Of a stretch of 64,000 nt of DNA, positions 24,917 to 34,165 are shown piece after piece. The number at the start of each line of letters is the position of its first letter. Position 1 is the first letter of the stretch. Location of the stretch: NCBI RefSeq assembly GCF_000737765.1, contig NZ_JPRI01000001.1, positions 248,001-312,000 on the forward strand. The letters are read 5' to 3'. Position numbers and translations under genes: made by a program. Under the pieces are notes generated by a model that worked only from the letters and a program-made list of their open reading frames with translations, had not been told where the DNA came from and ran no database searches. This DNA comes from Chryseobacterium vrystaatense (GTDB taxonomy: Bacteria; Bacteroidota; Bacteroidia; Flavobacteriales; Weeksellaceae).

Positions 24917-27196
24917 CTATTTTTTGATCAGTTTCTGCTGATATACCGCTTTATCAGTTACCGCTTTCAGAATATACACTCCGTTCGGAAGCATACTTAC
25001 ATTGATCTGTCCATTGTTAAGTTGTGCATTCACTACCCTTCCAGAAGCATCATAAACAGAAACGTTTAAAATTTTCTCCTGAGTTTTAATGGTAAGAATA
25101 TCAGTAACAGGATTTGGATAAATGCTAAATTCGATTTTCTTCACTTCAGCTGTTGCTAAAACAGAACCCGCACTGTTTACTGTAAGTGTTTTTTCAACTA
25201 CTTTACCATTTGAGTTGAAACTCACCACGATAATTGATGTACCTGAAGCCAGTGGAGTTAATACCAACTCATCATTATCATTAATCACCGCTGATACAAC
25301 AGCAGGACTGCTGTTTGACTTTACAGTCTTTACAATTGAAGATGATAAGTTATCATCATCAGAAACCAGTGTTTTCAGGTCAATTGCAGATGCATTATTC
25401 AGGTTAACCTGTGATGGGAATGTATTGCTGACAACTGGTGCTGTATTATCCGGGAATACCGTAAGAGCCGGAAACCAGTAATAATCGTTAAGTGTTTTTG
25501 TATTGGTAATATTTCCTGTATTATCATAGGTATGAATCCAGTTTTTCTGATAATGTGCAGAACCTCCACTTTCTGTTGTATTCAGAATCAACTCGTCGGT
25601 TACAGGATTTACACGAAGTGCCGCGCCATAAGGAATCTGTCTGAAAGTACCGGTCTGTCCAGGAAGAACAGCAAAATTCTCATTAAACGTTTTAGAAGTC
25701 ACATCAAATTTAATGATTTGATTTCCTGAATTAAAACTGTTAATTGAATTAATCCAGTATAAAACATTCTGCTGACGGCTTGCACTGAAGCTTCCCGCAT
25801 TCCACGCACCCCAAGAACCCAAATATTTAGTCGTCGGAATATTATATGAAGTAACTGCAAAAGTTGTAGGATGGATATTCACTACTTTCTGATCCTGCAC
25901 GGCCCAAATACTACCATCTTTCGCCTGCACTATAGAGTGATAAGCTCCTGAAATAGTGCTGACCAATGTATCTGTAGCGGGATCGATCACTAAAATCCCT
26001 GCAGACTGTTTCACCGCAAAAACATACTTGGAAGTACGGATCATATTTCCAATCTGTCCGGCATATGAGCTTCCACCGCCTGTTCCTGTAATAAGATTAC
26101 CTACCTGCATATTATCAATATCAAAAAGGAAAATTCCATTGGAAGCACCGATGTATCCTTTATGCTGATTAACTCCTACAAAAGATCTTCCATCTCCTCC
26201 TCCAATGGTATTGAATGTTGCTATTTTCTGCATGGTCTGCGCATTGGCTACCACCAATCTTCCTCCAGGCGTATATTGAGTATCTCCGCCATCTGCAGCC
26301 TGTTTTGAGATAAAATAAAATTTATCACCATAGATCGTTCCATACTGTGTAGTTGCACCAAAAGTATGGTTGTTATTGGCATTGCTATATACCCTGTAAT
26401 TGATTTGTCCGCTATTATCAATAAAATTCACAGAACCATTGGTATGTCCGAACCAATCTTCATTCACCATAAAAAATCCATTGGTAAAGCTGGTAGGAGC
26501 AACATATGGTGACACAGGGGTCATTGTAGAAGAGATCGCTGGTGTATCAAATAAAGGATTAAAGTTCCATACATCCCATGAACCGTTCTGCAGAACACGT
26601 GAAGTAGCTCCTACCCCGGAATACCCGAAATCAGGATCTGTAGGGTCTTTTACCCAGTACGACCAATATCCGTTGGTACTCCATCCGGACTGCCAGTGGT
26701 CATTGGTATCAGCTGCTGTGTAAGCATCGAAGTCATAAGCAGTTGTTCCCACAACTCCACTTACAGGATAAAAAGGATAGGTTGTATTTCCGTTTTTGTA
26801 AAGGGCATTGCTGTTTTGTCCGTTCAGATCAAAGCCGATTCCACCGACTGCCGTTCCAAACTGCGTTCCGGGATAAAGCAGTGTAAAGAATCTGTGGTCT
26901 GCCTGTGCAATAGCTCTCATCATATCTTCTCCGGTAGCAGTTCCGTTCCATCTGAATCCCCATACCAAAGCATCCGGATTCTTGGTGTCATTCCACTGTA
27001 CTACAAAAGCAGCTTCGTTTGTTCCTGATCCCACCCAATACTGAATATCAGAAAAATTCACATTGGTGGTTACTGTTGTATTAAGCTGGCTGTTATTTCC
27101 CTGAATATCATTTCTGGGTACGCCCTGTACTGTGACCTGTGCATTCGTAAAAAATGCAAAGAGAAACAGTATTGTCAAAAGATAAAACTTTTTCAT
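24917..27196 (-). CDS. DUF5074-like beta-propeller protein, T9SS-sorted, in the B12 locus
   Basis: Large secreted protein, last gene of the cobalamin-uptake operon. The signal peptide (~1-19, TNAQ) is followed by an N-terminal domain (~35-215: YWVGSGTNEAAFVVQWND, ALVWGFRWNG) of a type seen in B12-locus surface proteins, and a beta-propeller region (~245-590) of DUF5074/YncE type (FFMVNEDWFGHTNGSVNFI, KGYIGASNGIFLFD). Next is an Ig-like part (~600-680) and a type A sorting domain (~690-759, IYPNPVTDIL, LPNGVYILKA). Export by T9SS rather than as a lipoprotein is notable beside the lipoprotein paralogue at 28458-29591. A role in capturing cobamides is inference from the riboswitch and neighbours. 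Confidence 0.8.
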   Translation of the reverse strand: MKKFYLLTILFLFAFFTNAQVTVQGVPRNDIQGNNSQLNTTVTTNVNFSDIQYWVGSGTNEAAFVVQWNDTKNPDALVWGFRWNGTATGEDMMRAIAQADHRFFTLLYPGTQFGTAVGGIGFDLNGQNSNALYKNGNTTYPFYPVSGVVGTTAYDFDAYTAADTNDHWQSGWSTNGYWSYWVKDPTDPDFGYSGVGATSRVLQNGSWDVWNFNPLFDTPAISSTMTPVSPYVAPTSFTNGFFMVNEDWFGHTNGSVNFIDNSGQINYRVYSNANNNHTFGATTQYGTIYGDKFYFISKQAADGGDTQYTPGGRLVVANAQTMQKIATFNTIGGGDGRSFVGVNQHKGYIGASNGIFLFDIDNMQVGNLITGTGGGSSYAGQIGNMIRTSKYVFAVKQSAGILVIDPATDTLVSTISGAYHSIVQAKDGSIWAVQDQKVVNIHPTTFAVTSYNIPTTKYLGSWGAWNAGSFSASRQQNVLYWINSINSFNSGNQIIKFDVTSKTFNENFAVLPGQTGTFRQIPYGAALRVNPVTDELILNTTESGGSAHYQKNWIHTYDNTGNITNTKTLNDYYWFPALTVFPDNTAPVVSNTFPSQVNLNNASAIDLKTLVSDDDNLSSSIVKTVKSNSSPAVVSAVINDNDELVLTPLASGTSIIVVSFNSNGKVVEKTLTVNSAGSVLATAEVKKIEFSIYPNPVTDILTIKTQEKILNVSVYDASGRVVNAQLNNGQINVSMLPNGVYILKAVTDKAVYQQKLIKK

Positions 27197-27231
27197 TTTT
27201 AAATTATTTTAAAAGTATGTATTGTTGAATT

Positions 27232-28443
27232 TTATTTAAGGTGAAGGTCATAAGCGCCGGCTACTTCCGTAGATACTTCGCCCAGCCAACCGGCTTCCTG
27301 ATTAACACCGGTATGTACCCTTATAAAGTCTATTCCCGGAAGTTTTACATAATTACCTGCCTTGTCTACAGCCCATGCAATATCAATATTGGATGCTTCA
27401 TCATTGTTCGGAGCATTGTCGGCGTACCCATAATCATAGGATTTACCTACCCAATAGGTTCCGTTTCCACTCTGATCATAATAATTATTCTGAATCTTTG
27501 TCCCTGAAAAAATAGACAACGGATCAGAAATCCATAAAGGATAATAGCTGTTGTGGCTGTTGAAACTATTCTTTGTTTTATATCCTGAATTTCCCATATT
27601 ATCCTGCCACTTTAAGTACTCTACATCATATTGCCAGCCTTCGCTTCCCAGAACAGGTGGTTTAGTCTCATTTGGCTTGAAGTAAGTGATGCTGTAGTTT
27701 TTTACTGTTGTGTTTTTAAAATATTCACTTCCGGCAATTTCATACCATTCATTATCATCAGGTTTGCCGTTTCTATTTTTATCATAGGCCACCATAATAA
27801 TTCCGGGTTCACATGATCCTGAACGTGCCTCAAGAGCTTCATTTCCCCAAAAGGCATTTCCGAGAATTTTAAAATCCCTTCCATCAAGGTTCGGAATAGT
27901 ATGATCAAAACCAAAGGTGACATATCCTCCAAAACCACCCAGAGAAATCATAGTAGAATTGCCTCCTACTATGTAATCTTTAGCTTTGGCAAGCATATCA
28001 TCGGCTGTATATCCCGGAAGATATTCAGGCGTTACGTTCATAAACTGTCCCACTGAAGGACGGTATTCAAATACATTAGCAATATACTTGCTGTATGGAA
28101 CCTGTTCCTGTTTTACGATGATAGAGGATTGATAGGTTTTCACCACACCTTTCACTTCTACCTTTAGGGTTAAAGGGTAGGTGGCTGCAACAGCGCTTAG
28201 AAAATCAAGGTCAAGGTGTTCAGAAATAATAGAATCATTGATACTCCAGGTTAACTTTCCCGTAATTTGAGGATCAATATTTAAAATCTTCAGACGGTCA
28301 ATAGTGTAAGATTCTTTAAGTACTTCTGCAGGAAAAGTGATCTCTTCCACCACTTCTTCAGTATCACTCTTACAGGCTGCAGTTCCTAAAAGAACTGAAG
28401 AGAGAAGAATCGTTTTTAGAATATGTCCAGTTTTTCTTTCCAT
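27232..28443 (-). CDS. Surface lipoprotein of the B12-uptake locus
   Basis: Lipoprotein with signal MERKTGHILKTILLSSVLLG and lipobox TAAC (Cys24). Residues ~35-110 form a PKD/Ig-like domain; ~125-403 a beta-sandwich with many aromatic residues (GGYVTFGFDHTIPN, NAFWGNEALEARSGSCEPGIIMV, DKNRNGKPDDNEWYE with a calcium-loop look, ending EVAGAYDLHLK). Proteins of this type sit in Bacteroidota cobalamin loci next to BtuB and BtuG; I take it as a surface partner for cobamide capture by context. It is spaced 14 bases from the BtuG-like gene and 35 from the T9SS gene, within one operon. Confidence 0.78.
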   Translation of the reverse strand: MERKTGHILKTILLSSVLLGTAACKSDTEEVVEEITFPAEVLKESYTIDRLKILNIDPQITGKLTWSINDSIISEHLDLDFLSAVAATYPLTLKVEVKGVVKTYQSSIIVKQEQVPYSKYIANVFEYRPSVGQFMNVTPEYLPGYTADDMLAKAKDYIVGGNSTMISLGGFGGYVTFGFDHTIPNLDGRDFKILGNAFWGNEALEARSGSCEPGIIMVAYDKNRNGKPDDNEWYEIAGSEYFKNTTVKNYSITYFKPNETKPPVLGSEGWQYDVEYLKWQDNMGNSGYKTKNSFNSHNSYYPLWISDPLSIFSGTKIQNNYYDQSGNGTYWVGKSYDYGYADNAPNNDEASNIDIAWAVDKAGNYVKLPGIDFIRVHTGVNQEAGWLGEVSTEVAGAYDLHLK

Positions 28444-28457
28444 TTTTTTGATTCAAA

Positions 28458-29591
28458 TTATTTATATAAAAAAGTAAAATGGGCAGGGATATTCCCTCCT
28501 TCAGTCTTCCACTTGAATTTTCCACTCTTGTCGAAACAGTATACATATCCGGTAGTCACATAGTTTCTTGCATCGGTAATATAGATGTCTTCTGAATAAG
28601 GGTTGACCGCTATCCCATAAGGTGCTTTGATCTCATCAACATATTGCTGATCAATAATTTTAGTGGCAATGACCTGTTCTGTCTTTACGTCAATGATCCC
28701 GAAAGTTTTAGTGTAAGAATGCGTTGTATAATTAAATTCATTTCCATAGTAGTACAGTTTATCATTGACGATCGTCATTCCGCTGACTGCCACATGAAAA
28801 TCTTTTTTTACCACTCCTGTTGCGGCATCTACGAGAAACAGACTGGATGGAATGTTGTAATAATCTCCTCTGGAACTCACATAAAGGTCTCCGTAATTGT
28901 CTTTCTGAAGTCGATGAAGATTGATCGCCACATCAATTTTTTTAGTTTCTGTAAAACTATTAAGGTCAATCACAGAAACCGTTTTATCATAATTGGGGTA
29001 CATGTATCCTCCGGAATTGGCTACATAAAGCTGATCGCCGATAATTTCCATTTCCTCAGGCTGATAACCTACAACCGCCTGTCTCTGTATAGACAGTGAA
29101 GCAGTATCGATTTCCACTACTTTTCCGGGCGGGGAATTTGGATTCAGATCAATCGGGCCGGCATAGCTGCTGGCGTAGACTTTATTTCCTTTAAAAGACA
29201 TATAACGGCAGTTTTGCAGCTGTATAGTCTTGATACGCTTTGCTGTTTTAGCATCCAGTACCTCAATGGTATTGGACGCATTTACCACTACGTACATTTT
29301 GCTTCCGTAGATCATAATGTCATTTCCTACATCTCCCAATTCCTTTACGACACCCGGATTGATCTCAGCATAAATATTTTTGTGATAGGTTCCGGTAGCA
29401 TAATCGAAATAATCTAAGGTGCATTTATTACTCCCCATATTCCCTTCGTTCAAAAGATAAAAACCTTTGATGGGTGTATCTTCTCCGTTACTTACCTCTT
29501 TTTTCTCTGAAGGAATCACATAATCGTCCGTACGGCATGAGACCAGAAATAAGAGGGTTAAAGCCAGCAGGCAAAAGTTTAGTTTTTTCAT
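28458..29591 (-). CDS. BtuG-like beta-propeller surface lipoprotein
   Basis: Lipoprotein with lipobox LVSC (Cys19). Residues ~40-377 form a YncE/DUF5074-type beta-propeller with repeated blades: GFYLLNEGNMGSNKCTLDYF, GSKMYVVVNASNTIEVLDA, GDQLYVANSGGYMYPNYD, DLYVSSRGDYYN, and the final DIYITDARNYV. In Bacteroides, BtuG proteins of this fold cap the BtuB barrel and bind B12 with very high affinity. The gene overlaps the btuB-like gene by 4 bases, and both are under the cobalamin riboswitch, which supports the same role here. The exact binding residues cannot be read off. Confidence 0.85.
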   Translation of the reverse strand: MKKLNFCLLALTLLFLVSCRTDDYVIPSEKKEVSNGEDTPIKGFYLLNEGNMGSNKCTLDYFDYATGTYHKNIYAEINPGVVKELGDVGNDIMIYGSKMYVVVNASNTIEVLDAKTAKRIKTIQLQNCRYMSFKGNKVYASSYAGPIDLNPNSPPGKVVEIDTASLSIQRQAVVGYQPEEMEIIGDQLYVANSGGYMYPNYDKTVSVIDLNSFTETKKIDVAINLHRLQKDNYGDLYVSSRGDYYNIPSSLFLVDAATGVVKKDFHVAVSGMTIVNDKLYYYGNEFNYTTHSYTKTFGIIDVKTEQVIATKIIDQQYVDEIKAPYGIAVNPYSEDIYITDARNYVTTGYVYCFDKSGKFKWKTEGGNIPAHFTFLYK

Positions 29592-31618
29592 AATGTAAAG
29601 CTTACAATAAGTTTAAAATTTCTTCCGGGCATCGGATAATTCCTTACCACGTCATAATATTGATTGAGGAGATTATTGACCTCAAAACCAGCCTTGATCT
29701 GATGAGAATGCCAATTGAATTTTTTCTGAATGGATACATCATGTGTATACCACGGCTGAAGATAATTGGCCCGGATATTATTCAGCTGTGCGTCATAACG
29801 TTCTCCGGTGTACATAAAACTGTAGTTGAAACTCCAGTCTCTGTAATCTGCCATCATGGTAAAAGTTACAGCATGCCATGGCACGTAAGGAATCTGGTCT
29901 CCGTAATAGCTTTCTTTTTTATCGGTATAATCTCCTGCTCTCTGATAAGTATAGCTTACCAAAGGTTTTAGTTTAATTGTATTGATATCAAATTCTGCCT
30001 GCACATTAATGTCTGCACCAATAATTTTCACATCACCCAGATTGGTCATCATCCATCTGAAGAGATTGGTGGTAGGAACTGCAACAATTTTGTCTTCAAC
30101 CTCATTATAATACCCATCCACCTTCACATAAATTCCTTTAAAAATCCTATGATCATAAAGTTTCTGATAGGTAAATCCTATGTCGTACTGGCTGGTATAC
30201 TCAGGTTTCAGCATTGTATTTCCGATCATGGTGTAGTACAGATCATTGAAAGTCGGCATTCTGAAAACTCTTTTATAAAAAGCCCGCACCGTTAATTCTT
30301 TTGAAGCAAAAGGCTGATAACTCAGAAATGCGGAAGGTGTCCATTCTGTTTTGTCTGGAGACTTGGCATTCATTTTTACATTTTCGTGGACAAAAGTTCC
30401 GAGAACGCTTCCCAAAAACTTAAACCTGTTCCATTGATAGGTGGTAGCAAAAGCCAGCATTGAGGTATAGCGGACAGGATATGAGAAATCCCTCAGACTT
30501 GCATCCAGATTATTATACTGAAAGTCAAAACTTGCACTTACATCCCAGTTTTTGTTAATAGAATACATATTGGATGTAGACAGATAAAGTTCTCTCTGAA
30601 CATACGAATTATCTATTGGCAGAGCTGTGGTCCCCACATTAACCGTATCTAAAAACCGGGTATAATCGTACGCGAATTTCGCTTTTACCTGGGTTTCAAA
30701 TTTTGGAAACAGCTTTTTCCTGAAACTGGCCTGAACAAAGTAATTTTCGTCCAGCATCTGCTGTCCTTTAGGTCCAAAATCATTCCTTACAACGGCTGTA
30801 GGAATCCCACGATCTGAAATATAGCCATAACCCCGTACGCTCCAGCTTCCATCGTTAATAATACCGTTTAAGCTGGTTTCGAAACGTTTAGCCCGGATAT
30901 AGGAATCATATCTTCTGGCAATGGTATCATTGGCAATAGAACCATCAGAATTTTTCTTCTGGTATTTATACTTATACATTCCGTCACTCTGTACAAACTC
31001 TGAACTGAAAGCTGCCGAAACTTTATCCGAAACTTTCTGTTCCAAACGGAACGATGGATTAAACAGACTGATGGAGCCCAACTTCAGTTTTACATTCAGG
31101 TTTGTTTTTTGATTTCCTTTAAACACGGGTGTTTTAGGCTGCAGGTAAATAGATCCTGAAGAGCCGAAGTCTCTTGCAGGCTGGAAAATATCACTCTTTT
31201 GACCATTGTATAATGACACCGATTCAAGATCATCCAATGAAAACTTACCCAGATCCACAATTCCATTCTGCACATTTCCCAACTGAACCCCGTCATAGAA
31301 AACACCTACATGCTGGCTGCCCATACTTCTGATATTGACAGTTTTCAATCCGCCCATACCGCCATAATCTTTAATCTGAACACCCGAAAAATACCGTAAA
31401 GCATCTGCCACCGACTGGCTGTTCAGTCTTTCAAGCTGTTCTCCTGATAATACCTGGGCAGGAAGAATTTCTTTAAAATCTTTTTTGTAAATATGAATGG
31501 GAAGAATGGTTTTCTCCCGGATCGTGTCTGTGGATTGTGAGAATATAAGTTGAGATGCTGCCACAAATAATGTGATAACGCCTTTTTTTAAATGTAAAGC
31601 AGTAAATTTTCTGACCAT
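29588..31618 (-). CDS. btuB: BtuB-like TonB-dependent cobalamin receptor
   Basis: Outer-membrane receptor for vitamin B12 or other cobamides. The signal peptide (MVRKFTALHLKKGVITLFVA, ending IFSQ) is followed by a plug domain (~40-150: LNSQSVADALRYFSGVQIKDYGG, VNIRSMGSQHVGVFYDGVQLG) and a 22-strand barrel ending in an aromatic strand (RNFKLIVSFTL). I use the ATG at 31618, which starts the signal peptide; an upstream start at 31675 would add 19 residues. The start codon lies inside a hairpin, and the gene follows a cobalamin riboswitch, so translation is repressed when B12 is abundant. It heads the four-gene uptake operon. Confidence 0.9.
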   Translation of the reverse strand: MVRKFTALHLKKGVITLFVAASQLIFSQSTDTIREKTILPIHIYKKDFKEILPAQVLSGEQLERLNSQSVADALRYFSGVQIKDYGGMGGLKTVNIRSMGSQHVGVFYDGVQLGNVQNGIVDLGKFSLDDLESVSLYNGQKSDIFQPARDFGSSGSIYLQPKTPVFKGNQKTNLNVKLKLGSISLFNPSFRLEQKVSDKVSAAFSSEFVQSDGMYKYKYQKKNSDGSIANDTIARRYDSYIRAKRFETSLNGIINDGSWSVRGYGYISDRGIPTAVVRNDFGPKGQQMLDENYFVQASFRKKLFPKFETQVKAKFAYDYTRFLDTVNVGTTALPIDNSYVQRELYLSTSNMYSINKNWDVSASFDFQYNNLDASLRDFSYPVRYTSMLAFATTYQWNRFKFLGSVLGTFVHENVKMNAKSPDKTEWTPSAFLSYQPFASKELTVRAFYKRVFRMPTFNDLYYTMIGNTMLKPEYTSQYDIGFTYQKLYDHRIFKGIYVKVDGYYNEVEDKIVAVPTTNLFRWMMTNLGDVKIIGADINVQAEFDINTIKLKPLVSYTYQRAGDYTDKKESYYGDQIPYVPWHAVTFTMMADYRDWSFNYSFMYTGERYDAQLNNIRANYLQPWYTHDVSIQKKFNWHSHQIKAGFEVNNLLNQYYDVVRNYPMPGRNFKLIVSFTL

Positions 31619-31650
31619 TAGCTCATTTAGAATAATACTGACGCTAATGG
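31615..31650 (-). promoter_or_regulatory. Start-codon-sequestering hairpin of the btuB-like gene
   Basis: In the transcript, CCATTAGC (31650-31643) is complementary to GCTAATGG (31622-31615), with a 20-base loop. The second arm contains the ATG start codon. This fits the expression platform of a translationally acting riboswitch. Confidence 0.6.
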
Positions 31651-31742
31651 ATATAAGATAGCAAAGATAAAGCACAGCTGTTTCTGCACAGAATCCTTGT
31701 TGTCCTAAGCTTTATTCCACGAAAGCATCAAACGTTCATCCT

Positions 31743-31897
31743 CCGGCAGGTCTTCTGACTTACTCCATTTTTGAAATCCTTCCCATTAAAAAACAGTGGA
31801 TATACTCTTCAAAAATTTTGATGTGGAGCTTACAGCAGCGGGTCTGTTCCGGATTTTCACCGGATTCCCTTTTAAGTGCTTTTTAAAGCGCACCAGA
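31743..31897 (-). promoter_or_regulatory. Cobalamin riboswitch
   Basis: Read on the minus strand, the region contains the conserved elements in order: GGTGC (near 31894), GGGAATCCGGTGAAAATCC, the B12 box GACCCGCTGCTGTAAGC (31844-31828), a later AATGGGAAGG, and the closing AGTCAGAAGACCTGCCGG ending at 31743. The 3' end is about 125 bases before the btuB-like start codon. It controls the whole minus-strand B12 uptake operon. Confidence 0.93.
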
Positions 31898-31903
31898 TTG
31901 CGG

Positions 31904-31932
31904 CAAAGATAGAAAATTATTAACACATGCAA
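31904..31932 (-). promoter_or_regulatory. Promoter of the B12-uptake operon
   Basis: On the minus strand: TTG (31932-31930), an 18-base spacer and TATCTTTG (31911-31904). Transcription would begin at about 31897, right at the 5' edge of the riboswitch. Confidence 0.65.
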
Positions 31933-32052
31933 TAACAGACTTAATAAATTAATTTTCAACAGGATAAAAACTAGTCACCCCCAGTTTCCACACCATTAAA
32001 TCACTGAAAGCATCAGTCTTTTTAAGAAAAATATTAAATGAGATACTAAGAA

Positions 32053-32090
32053 AAAACCTTACAGATTTTAAAAATCTATAAGGTTAAAAA
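32053..32090 (-). terminator. Terminator of the MbnP/MbnH operon
   Basis: AACCTTACAGATTT pairs with AAATCTATAAGGTT (one mismatch), with six T residues on the minus strand after it. A very similar hairpin occurs at 38058-38091. The stretch 31933-32052 shows no gene. Confidence 0.7.
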
Positions 32091-32156
32091 GTCTAACATT
32101 AATTTCCTGAAACAAAACCGAGAGTTCAGCTTCCGAAATCTTTATTCCATTTCTGA

Positions 32157-33113
32157 TTAAATTCCAAAATTGATGAAAACACTCAATCTTGACTTCGCTT
32201 CTATATCTCCCCCAGCCAGATTGGAATAGGCAGGCAGCATTACTTCACCTCCTAAACTGAATTTTTTATAGGAAGCTTCAAAACCAAGCTTTCCATACAG
32301 GGCACTTCCCGCTGTATTGGGCAGTATTTCGTTGAACTGTTTATTTTTATCATACACTTCACCCTGAAGTCCGGCTTTTGCAGAGAAAATGGACTTTTCA
32401 TTTCCAGCAATCTGATAAAACCCAGTGGCCGCATAATTCCATTGATTTCCAAAACGGTAATGTTTTTTGTTCTCTGTTTTGACGGTATAATCGGTATTAA
32501 CGAGCACTGCTATTTTATTCTTTTGAAATTTGTAATTAATGGCTGCCTGATAATCCCAGCTGCCCGTCCCCAGCTGAAAACTGGGATTGACACCTGAAGC
32601 TCCTTTTTCATCAAATTTTCCTAAAGGCATCTTCACCCCCAAACCACCGTTAAGCTGATGAAAATTATTTTTGGAACCGATGATCCGGTAGATTCCCATC
32701 AGGTTCAGATCTCCGATACCGTTAATGTTGATATCGCCCTGCATGGTTTTTTTCTCGTGAAAATGAAACGGCAGACTGGCATACACACTCAGTTTTTCTG
32801 TCAATGGAATTTTCCCCCAAATCTGAAGGGTATTGAAATACTGGTCCTGAGTAAGATCTTTTACAAAAAGATTTTCCTTTGCCTTATAATGCTGGGCAAA
32901 ATACTTAATCCCGATAAACTGGGGATTCAGGAGAGACTCAAAACCTGAGGAACCATTTCCTGCTGCGCATCCGCAGGCATCACAGTCATCCCATATAATC
33001 CTGTCAATATCATCTGCGATATCAATACTGTCGTTGATGGTTTTAGCCTGACAGATCCCTGATAAAGCTAAACTTATTATAAAAATTATTTTTTTCATGT
33101 TCATGATAATCAT
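32157..33113 (-). CDS. Outer-membrane beta-barrel protein of the MbnP/MbnH operon
   Basis: Signal peptide (~1-24, GICQAK) and a barrel of ~280 residues with alternating strands (FNTLQIWGKIPLTEKLSVYA, FQLGTGSWDYQAAINYKF) ending in the aromatic strand SRLSVFINFGI. A CDACGCAAG motif lies near residue 43, just after the signal, and could bind metal at the periplasmic face. The start overlaps the MbnH-like gene's stop by 4 bases; in-frame ATGs at 33104 and 33098 are alternatives. The fixed association with MbnP and MbnH suggests export or uptake of copper or a copper ligand. The family itself is uncharacterised to my knowledge. Confidence 0.75.
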   Translation of the reverse strand: MIIMNMKKIIFIISLALSGICQAKTINDSIDIADDIDRIIWDDCDACGCAAGNGSSGFESLLNPQFIGIKYFAQHYKAKENLFVKDLTQDQYFNTLQIWGKIPLTEKLSVYASLPFHFHEKKTMQGDININGIGDLNLMGIYRIIGSKNNFHQLNGGLGVKMPLGKFDEKGASGVNPSFQLGTGSWDYQAAINYKFQKNKIAVLVNTDYTVKTENKKHYRFGNQWNYAATGFYQIAGNEKSIFSAKAGLQGEVYDKNKQFNEILPNTAGSALYGKLGFEASYKKFSLGGEVMLPAYSNLAGGDIEAKSRLSVFINFGI

Positions 33114-34165
33114 TCTGCAAATTTTGGATTAGAAATAAAGTTTTTATCCGATAAGGTTTTCAGAAAGGCGATAATAAGTTGCTTTTCCGATGCATTCATT
33201 GAAATTCCGATATGTCCGTTCTGTTTCAGCTGCGGATCAAGATTGGCATTATCCTCTACATTGTCTGAATAAAAATTAAGAACGGCATTCAGTGTATAAA
33301 ATCTTCCATCATGCATATAAGGTGCGGTGTATTCAATATTTCTCAGGCTTGGTACACGAAATTTCATCCAGTCATTCTGATCAAGGGTTACCCGGTAACG
33401 TCCTGCGTCTTTGAACTGTGTATTGTAGTACATTCCTGTGTTTCTGAAACTCTCATCGGTAAATAATTCTCCATTGTGGCAGGATGTACATTTCTGATTA
33501 AAAAGAACCTTTCCCTGAGATTCCTCAGAGGTAAAACTTTCCTTTCCCTGTCTGACCCTGTCATACTTCGCATCAGCCGAGATCATGCTTGCCATAAACT
33601 GAGACAACGCTTTTAATATTCTTTCACCTGTTATACTTTCATCACCATAAGCTGCCATGAAAAGTTTTTTATATTTCTGGTCATCTTTTAATTTAGAAAT
33701 CACTTCAGGCATTGAACTGTCCATTTCATTAACATCGGTAATCGGGATGATTGGCTGTTCGTTCAGATTATGGATTACCCCGTCCCACATATACCGTTTC
33801 AGGAATGCCATATTTTGAATGGCCGGAGCATTTCTTATACCTATCCTGTCATCTACTCCATGGCTTACGGTATGTCCGTGATGGGTAAACGCATTTTCCT
33901 GAATATGACAGAACCCGCATGATATGGTGTTATTTCTGGAAAGCCTTCCTTCATAAAATAATTTCCGTCCAAGCTCTACTCCATTTTTAGTAACCGGATT
34001 TCCGGAAGCATCAAATGTCATTTCAGGAAAATAAGAAGGAAACTGCAGGGAGTAGGCTTCATCTTTTTCCAACGGCTGAATAACCTCATCTGAACAGGAA
34101 AGGCAACTTAAAAAAGTTATGACAATGAGCATCATCTTTAATAAAAACCTAATCATTGTGTACAT
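33110..34165 (-). CDS. MbnH-like dihaem cytochrome c peroxidase/MauG-family enzyme
   Basis: Periplasmic dihaem enzyme. A lipoprotein-like signal (FLSCLSC) precedes two haem-binding motifs: C83-G-F-C86-H87 and C226-T-S-C229-H230. The conserved YMHDGRF segment near residue 275 and PSLRNIEYTAPY are typical of the CcpA/MauG family. In methanotrophs MbnH oxidises a tryptophan of MbnP to kynurenine, which creates a copper site. The MbnP-like gene lies just upstream, overlapping by 17 bases, so the same chemistry is likely here. A classical peroxidase role is less likely because of that partner. Confidence 0.87.
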   Translation of the reverse strand: MYTMIRFLLKMMLIVITFLSCLSCSDEVIQPLEKDEAYSLQFPSYFPEMTFDASGNPVTKNGVELGRKLFYEGRLSRNNTISCGFCHIQENAFTHHGHTVSHGVDDRIGIRNAPAIQNMAFLKRYMWDGVIHNLNEQPIIPITDVNEMDSSMPEVISKLKDDQKYKKLFMAAYGDESITGERILKALSQFMASMISADAKYDRVRQGKESFTSEESQGKVLFNQKCTSCHNGELFTDESFRNTGMYYNTQFKDAGRYRVTLDQNDWMKFRVPSLRNIEYTAPYMHDGRFYTLNAVLNFYSDNVEDNANLDPQLKQNGHIGISMNASEKQLIIAFLKTLSDKNFISNPKFAE

